Positions 7,046 to 10,769 of a stretch of 10,769 nucleotides of DNA are shown piece after piece. The stretch's first letter is position 1, and every line of letters starts with the position of its first letter. The notes under the pieces are model-generated. The model saw only the letters and a list, made by a program, of their open reading frames with translations. It had not been told where the DNA came from and did no database searches. Source of the DNA: Bacillota bacterium (GTDB lineage: Bacteria; Bacillota_A; Clostridia; Lachnospirales; WQUN01); NCBI GenBank assembly GCA_009786175.1, contig WQTQ01000148.1, forward strand, positions 1 through 10,769, given 5' to 3'. Made by a program: the position numbers and the translations under genes.

Positions 7046-7771
7046 ATGAAAAACCTGGTATACATTGCAACCAGTGATACTTTTGCCGGACACGACCTGC
7101 AATCGTTTTTAGAAGAGGATGGCTTCCGCGTAAGGTGCTTTAACACCAAGAACGCGCTTTTTACAACCTTAAAGCAGAAAAGATGCGATTTAGCAATTAT
7201 TGATTTAGCCAAATCCGGCAACGACGGCATAATTTCATGTGCAAAAATTAAAAATATTTTTGATTTGCCCGTTATCACTCTTGTTGAACATGAGTCTGAT
7301 AATGATTATGTTTCTTGTATCCTTAACGGGTTGGACGTGTGCCTTACAAAGCCATTTAACCCTGTAAAGCTTATCGCCCACACAAAAGTATTGTTAAAAA
7401 AACCGCGTCAGTTTAGCTATTTATTTGAAAAAGATGATTGCCATAAAATATCCTACGTCGATATAGTAATTTATCCGGATAAAAGAATTGCCTACTGCAA
7501 CGGCAGTGAGTTGGAACTTACAAACACGGAATTTCGCCTTTTAAAGCTGATGTTTGAAGATGCAGACAGGGCCGTCTCCAGAAATGAGTTAATGAGCAAA
7601 GTATGGAGAAAAGAAAATTCTGCAAGGGCACGGGCTACAGACGATACAGTAAAACGGCTGCGGCGAAAACTAATTGACGCAGGAAGCCAGGTTTCAATAG
7701 ATAATGTATGGGGCTTTGGCTTTAGGCTTGGAACAAACAATTTTAATACCGGCGGCGTAGTAGTGAAATAG
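7046..7771 (+). CDS. Orphan OmpR-family response regulator with atypical receiver
   Basis: This 241-aa protein has an N-terminal receiver (about 1-115) and a C-terminal OmpR-type winged-helix DNA-binding domain (about 135-232). The latter shows LTNTEFRLLKLMFE, VSRNELMSKVW, TDDTVKRLRRKL and VWGFGFRL in the expected order. In the receiver the phosphoacceptor Asp53 (IIDLAKSGNDG) and the conserved Lys102 (LTKPF) are present. The acidic pair after strand 1 is reduced (IATSD: at most Asp11 remains), and the switch Thr/Ser of strand 4 aligns with Val80 (PVITLVEH). Signalling by phosphorylation may therefore be altered or absent. AAGGG lies 8 nt before the ATG. No histidine kinase gene is adjacent on either side, so it is an orphan in this window. 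The last 29 bp overlap the end of the methyltransferase gene on the opposite strand. Targets unknown; VanR/PhoB-like general architecture. Confidence 0.88.
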   Translation: MKNLVYIATSDTFAGHDLQSFLEEDGFRVRCFNTKNALFTTLKQKRCDLAIIDLAKSGNDGIISCAKIKNIFDLPVITLVEHESDNDYVSCILNGLDVCLTKPFNPVKLIAHTKVLLKKPRQFSYLFEKDDCHKISYVDIVIYPDKRIAYCNGSELELTNTEFRLLKLMFEDADRAVSRNELMSKVWRKENSARARATDDTVKRLRRKLIDAGSQVSIDNVWGFGFRLGTNNFNTGGVVVK

Positions 7772-8894
7772 TCTCCACATGCGGGGTGCGCGGAAACATG
7801 TCCATTCCTTCGATTTTTTCTACGTTGTACCCTGCCGCAACCAACAAGTTCAAGTCCCGTGCAAGTGATTTTGGTTTGCACGCTACATAAACAAGCTGCG
7901 GTGCATTTAGCGCGACAATTTGCGGCATAGCTTTTGGGTGAAGCCCATCGCGGGGCGGATCCACCACAACAACATCCGGGGCAGCCGGGTGTTGTTTTAT
8001 TATGTCTTGCACATCCCCTGCGTAAAAGCTGCAATTGGTAATGCCGTTAAGTTGGGCATTGTCTTTTGCGGCTTTTATTGCGTCTTCTACAATTTCGACC
8101 CCCAGTATTTTATCAAAATACGGCGATAGTATTTGTGCAATGGTACCTGTGCCGCAGTAAAGGTCATATGCAAGCCTGGTATGGCAGCTTGCGGCGTAGC
8201 TGCGCACTAAACCGTACAATACTTCTGCCCCGGCAGAATTTGTTTGAAAAAACGAAAAGGCAGACACTTTAAATTTTAAGCCGCAAATTTCCTCGTTATA
8301 GTAATCACGCCCATACAATAAATTCACATTCTCATTTTTTACAACATCAGCGACACCGTCATTTACGCTGTGTAAAATGCCTACAATTTTTCCGTCAACT
8401 TTTAAGCCGCAAAGCCCTTCCACCAACGGGCCCAGCGGTGTTTTCAAAGCAGATGCAGTGGACAAATTCAAAAGAATTTCCCCGGTAAATTCGCCGCGTC
8501 TAAGTACCAAGTGCCGCAATGCGCCAATGTGCCGCTTGCGGTGATAAACCATTTCACCGGATTGGCGGAAGTATTCCAACACATGCACTATTACGCGCTT
8601 AAAATCGTCGCAAATAAGAATGCAGTTTTCCGGTGTGGCAACCTCGTAAAAACTCCGTTGTTTACGCATTCCCAGTGCCATTCGTCCGTCTTTGCCTTCG
8701 TCGCCAAAAGCCAGCTCCATTTTATTGCGGTAACCTGCTACATGTGGGGCCGGGTGTAATTTTTCTACCAAGTACCCGTAGTCCCCCAACGCTTCTACCA
8801 AGGCTTTTTCTTTAATCTCCAGTTCCTGCAAATATGGTATGTCTAAGTAGGTACAGCCGCCGCACCTGCCAAAATGTTCACACTGTGTATTCAT
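7743..8894 (-). CDS. rlmD: TrmA/RumA-family 23S rRNA (uracil-5-)-methyltransferase without TRAM domain
   Basis: This 383-aa SAM-dependent enzyme makes 5-methyluridine in RNA, most likely 23S rRNA (RlmD/RlmCD type). An iron-sulfur cluster motif opens the protein (Cys5, Cys11, Cys14 in CEHFGRCGGC) with a later cysteine in PENCILIC (91 or 95). FFQTNS (215-220) and the SAM loop DLYCGTGT (244-251) follow. DPPRDG (312-317) and VYVACKPKSLARDL with the catalytic nucleophile Cys339 come next; the terminal HVETISLL supplies the likely base Glu374. The usual N-terminal TRAM RNA-binding domain (about 60-70 aa) is missing, so the protein begins directly at the cluster motif and is shorter than the usual 450 aa. 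The start stands 3 bp behind the aquaporin stop, with AGAAGGG inside that gene's end, so the two are one operon. The exact target uridine (747, 1939 or both; E. coli numbering) cannot be told from sequence alone, so the symbol is tentative. Confidence 0.88.
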   Translation of the reverse strand: MNTQCEHFGRCGGCTYLDIPYLQELEIKEKALVEALGDYGYLVEKLHPAPHVAGYRNKMELAFGDEGKDGRMALGMRKQRSFYEVATPENCILICDDFKRVIVHVLEYFRQSGEMVYHRKRHIGALRHLVLRRGEFTGEILLNLSTASALKTPLGPLVEGLCGLKVDGKIVGILHSVNDGVADVVKNENVNLLYGRDYYNEEICGLKFKVSAFSFFQTNSAGAEVLYGLVRSYAASCHTRLAYDLYCGTGTIAQILSPYFDKILGVEIVEDAIKAAKDNAQLNGITNCSFYAGDVQDIIKQHPAAPDVVVVDPPRDGLHPKAMPQIVALNAPQLVYVACKPKSLARDLNLLVAAGYNVEKIEGMDMFPRTPHVETISLLRRRY

Positions 8895-8897
8895 ATT

Positions 8898-9584
8898 TTA
8901 GTCGTTCCCTTCTTTTTCCGTTTCAGAAAATACCAGTTTATATACACCGTAAGCCAGTAACGCTCCGGTTAGCTGCATACATATAAATACAAAACCGTCA
9001 ACGGGCCTTATCCCCACAGCAGTGTTTGTAAACATTCTTGCAATAGCAACTTGCGGGTTTGCAAACATGGTAGAGGAAGTAGACATAATCATACCACCAA
9101 CCAAAAGGCTTACTACAATAGATATTTTAGCCGATTTCAATTTAACCAGTAACAGAATAGCAAATATAAGGATAAATGTCCCAATAATTTCGGAAAAATA
9201 TAAAGAGTTCCCTCGCGGGACACTTGAAATAGAGAGTAACACCCCTACTTCATCATAAAACATCAAATGGCTGATAACCATCCCAAAAATGCCACCGGCA
9301 ACCTGTACAATTACATACATTATAGCTTCACTGTAACCAATTTTTTTATCCAATACCAGTGCCATAGTTACCACAGGGTTAAAATGCCCACCGGAAATAT
9401 GCCTAAACATTTCAATTAGTGCAAACAATACCCCGGCTACGGCAATCGCATTTGCAATTAATGCCACACCTATATGGCTTTCAAAAACATAAATAAATAA
9501 AATTATTGGTGAAACCGCCGCAATTAGTAAAAACATTGAGCCGATAAACTCGGCTGCTAACCGATTAGTTTTTATATCTATCAA
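8898..9584 (-). CDS. MIP-family (aquaporin-like) channel with unusual NPV/NPQ motifs
   Basis: This 228-aa membrane protein has six predicted hydrophobic segments (about 10-30, 38-60, 85-108, 130-148, 154-170, 197-218) and the two half-helix loops of the MIP family. Loop B reads SGGHFNPVVT (NPV at 69-71). Loop E reads FANPQVAIARMFTNTAVGIRP (shown only in part by NPQ at 176-178). Normal MIPs have NPA twice, with an Arg directly after the second; here that selectivity-filter Arg aligns with Val179. A Val at this place is also known in AqpS-like channels linked to arsenic resistance, which pass larger solutes; no arsenic genes are visible here. The start is TTG at 9582-9584, supported by AAGGAG 8 nt upstream; no ATG fits better. 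It has a good promoter and leads into the methyltransferase gene 3 bp on. It diverges from the P-type ATPase. Solute unknown. Confidence 0.85.
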   Translation of the reverse strand: MIDIKTNRLAAEFIGSMFLLIAAVSPIILFIYVFESHIGVALIANAIAVAGVLFALIEMFRHISGGHFNPVVTMALVLDKKIGYSEAIMYVIVQVAGGIFGMVISHLMFYDEVGVLLSISSVPRGNSLYFSEIIGTFILIFAILLLVKLKSAKISIVVSLLVGGMIMSTSSTMFANPQVAIARMFTNTAVGIRPVDGFVFICMQLTGALLAYGVYKLVFSETEKEGND

Positions 9585-9612
9585 AGTATATTCTCCTTAA
9601 CATTTACCAACG

Positions 9613-9641
9613 AGTGTATTCATCGTATTAGAATTTGTCAA
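9613..9641 (-). promoter_or_regulatory. Promoter of the channel/methyltransferase operon
   Basis: On the minus strand a consensus TTGACA (9636-9641), a 17-bp spacer and TACACT (9613-9618) form a strong SigA-type promoter. It lies about 30 bp upstream of the TTG start of the channel. Confidence 0.72.
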
Positions 9642-9655
9642 TACGTATGCGTAGA

Positions 9656-9688
9656 TTTCAACTGGTCGGATTTTCTTACCAGTTGGAA
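9656..9688. promoter_or_regulatory. Inverted repeat between divergent promoters, operator-like
   Basis: CAACTGGT (9659-9666) and ACCAGTTG (9678-9685) form a perfect 8-bp inverted repeat, 11-bp arms with one mismatch when extended (9656-9666 and 9678-9688), separated by 11 bp. It stands 14 bp upstream of the channel -35 box and 35 bp upstream of the ATPase -35 box. No T tract follows directly in either direction, so an operator is more likely than a terminator. The binding protein is unknown. Confidence 0.45.
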
Positions 9689-9723
9689 TTTGCAAGAACA
9701 ATTTTCCAAAGGTTAAAAAACAC

Positions 9724-9751
9724 TTGCCACAGCTTCAAATTATTGTATAAT
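9724..9751 (+). promoter_or_regulatory. Promoter of the P-type ATPase gene
   Basis: TTGCCA (9724-9729), a 16-bp spacer and a perfect TATAAT (9746-9751) form a strong SigA-type promoter. The ribosome binding site AAGGAGGT (9775-9782) and the ATG at 9788 follow after a short leader. Confidence 0.75.
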
Positions 9752-9787
9752 TTTAGGCAACTATAGTATTTTCTAAGGAGGTAATCA

Positions 9788-10769
9788 ATGCTCTGGGTAA
9801 AAAACGACATACAGGATGTAATGCAAAAGTTGGACACAGGTATGAGGGGTTTGTCCAAAGAGGAAGTAGAGGGCCGCATTCAAAAGTACGGCTTAAACGA
9901 ATTTGAGGAAGAGAAGAAAGACACCTTAATGCAGAAAATCCTGCATCATCTTTCGGAAATTCCTACATTAATACTAATTGCAGCCGCAATTATTGCCACC
10001 ATAGCCGCTGTAATGAATGAACGGGGCGAATATGGCGGCAGCGCAAGCGATTGGGCTAAAGTTGTGGTAATTCTTTCAATTGTAGTTATAAATGTTTGCC
10101 TGGGACTTTACCAGGAAAGCAAGGCCGAAAAAGCCTTAGAGGCCCTAAAGAAAATGAATGCCTTCAAAACTACAGTTATCCGCGACGGGGTAAAGCAAAT
10201 TGTAGAAGCTAACCAGCTTGTACCCGGCGACATTGTAGAGCTTAACACAGGCGATGTAATTACCGCAGATGCCCGTATTATCGAAGCCAGCAGCCTTCAA
10301 GTGGAAGAGGCCGCACTTACCGGGGAAAGCCAGCCCGTAGAAAAAGACCCAAACGTGGAAGTGGCGGAAGATGCCCCTCTGGGTGACAGGCTTAACATGG
10401 TTTATTCCGGCTGCTTGGTAACAGGCGGACGCGCCCTTGTTGTGGTTGTAGAAACCGCCATGGAAACAGAAATGGGCAAAATCGCCCGTATGCTTAACAC
10501 CACCAAAAAATCACTAACGCCGCTGCAAATGAGACTGCAGCAATTGGCAAAGCGTATATCCATTGTCGCGCTGATAAGCGGTGTGGTTATGTTCTTTGTA
10601 GGGTTTGTGTTGTGGGGCAACGCCGCCATAGACATGCTGTTACTGGCCGTTGCTCTTGGTGTTGCGGCTGTACCCGAAACACTGCCGATTATTGTAACAA
10701 TGATACTTTCCTACGGCGTGTTTAACATGGTAAGCAAAAAAACCATAATCCGTAAAATACCCGCCGTAG
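9788..10769 (+). CDS. P-type cation-transporting ATPase, probably calcium (partial, cut by right edge)
   Basis: The first 327 residues of a membrane ion pump of the P2 (calcium-type) class are visible. A cation-ATPase N-terminal domain (about 1-60, with LSKEEVEGRIQKYGLNEF) is followed by the first two membrane helices (about 58-76 and 90-108). The actuator domain carries VPGD (145-148) and the dephosphorylation motif LTGES (177-181). Membrane helices 3-4 (about 257-277 and 283-305) contain VAAVPETLPIIVT; the Glu297 in this PExLP motif matches the calcium-binding Glu of SERCA-type pumps, where PEGLP is usual, so Thr replaces Gly. The sequence stops at RKIPAV, a few residues before the expected DKTGT phosphorylation motif, so the nucleotide-binding half is outside the window. 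AAGGAGGT lies 5 nt before the ATG. It diverges from the channel operon. Calcium export is the likeliest role; another divalent or monovalent cation is possible. Confidence 0.92.
   Translation, partial: MLWVKNDIQDVMQKLDTGMRGLSKEEVEGRIQKYGLNEFEEEKKDTLMQKILHHLSEIPTLILIAAAIIATIAAVMNERGEYGGSASDWAKVVVILSIVVINVCLGLYQESKAEKALEALKKMNAFKTTVIRDGVKQIVEANQLVPGDIVELNTGDVITADARIIEASSLQVEEAALTGESQPVEKDPNVEVAEDAPLGDRLNMVYSGCLVTGGRALVVVVETAMETEMGKIARMLNTTKKSLTPLQMRLQQLAKRISIVALISGVVMFFVGFVLWGNAAIDMLLLAVALGVAAVPETLPIIVTMILSYGVFNMVSKKTIIRKIPAV

Noticed and set aside
7492..8034. A 180-codon minus-strand frame across the end of the response regulator and methyltransferase
   Set aside because: It overlaps two genes with clear motifs in other frames and has a Cys/Arg-rich, low-quality composition.

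Overview
The window reads as chromosomal DNA of a low-to-moderate GC Firmicute, most likely an anaerobic clostridial lineage. This rests on strong AAGGAGG-type ribosome binding sites, T-rich intrinsic terminators, SigA-type promoters, a short (466 aa) Firmicutes-style glucose-6-phosphate isomerase and a TrmA/RlmCD-type methyltransferase with a clostridial ACKP catalytic motif. No rRNA, tRNA, insertion sequence, integrase or CRISPR array was seen.

Layout. Left end (1-332): no complete gene. There is a minus-strand open frame without a start codon (54-332) directly behind the HD gene, and an extended -10 promoter that reads off the left edge. Minus strand, 323-3268: a two-gene operon, a divergent GH38-like glycosidase followed by a small YfbR-like HD phosphohydrolase. 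Divergent from it on the plus strand is pgi (3459-4859), ended by a clear terminator. Plus strand, 5009-6843: two overlapping paralogous XRE-family regulators with helical, TPR-like C-terminal parts and their own promoter and terminator. Then 7046-7771: an orphan OmpR-type response regulator with an atypical receiver. It converges on, and overlaps by 29 bp, a minus-strand operon of an aquaporin-like channel (8898-9584) and an rRNA m5U methyltransferase (7743-8894). Finally, divergent from the channel, a P-type cation ATPase (9788 onward) is cut by the right edge before its DKTG motif.

How the parts work together. The GH38-like protein and Pgi point to sugar metabolism, but they are transcribed apart and the link is only proximity. 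The tandem XRE pair looks like a sensor-regulator unit resembling the peptide-responsive RRNPP regulators, although no ligand is proven. The channel and the ATPase share a 138-bp regulatory gap (9642-9723 between the two -35 boxes plus both promoters) that carries an 11-bp inverted repeat, which suggests possible co-regulation of two transport functions.

Most of the window is ordinary housekeeping. The points most worth a second look are the altered metal/nucleophile residues of the GH38-like enzyme, the tandem overlapping XRE pair with a short hydrophobic ORF behind it, the channel with NPV/NPQ motifs and no selectivity-filter arginine, the atypical receiver domain, and the open -1 frame behind the HD gene. 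I do not see convincing evidence of a wholly new multi-gene system.
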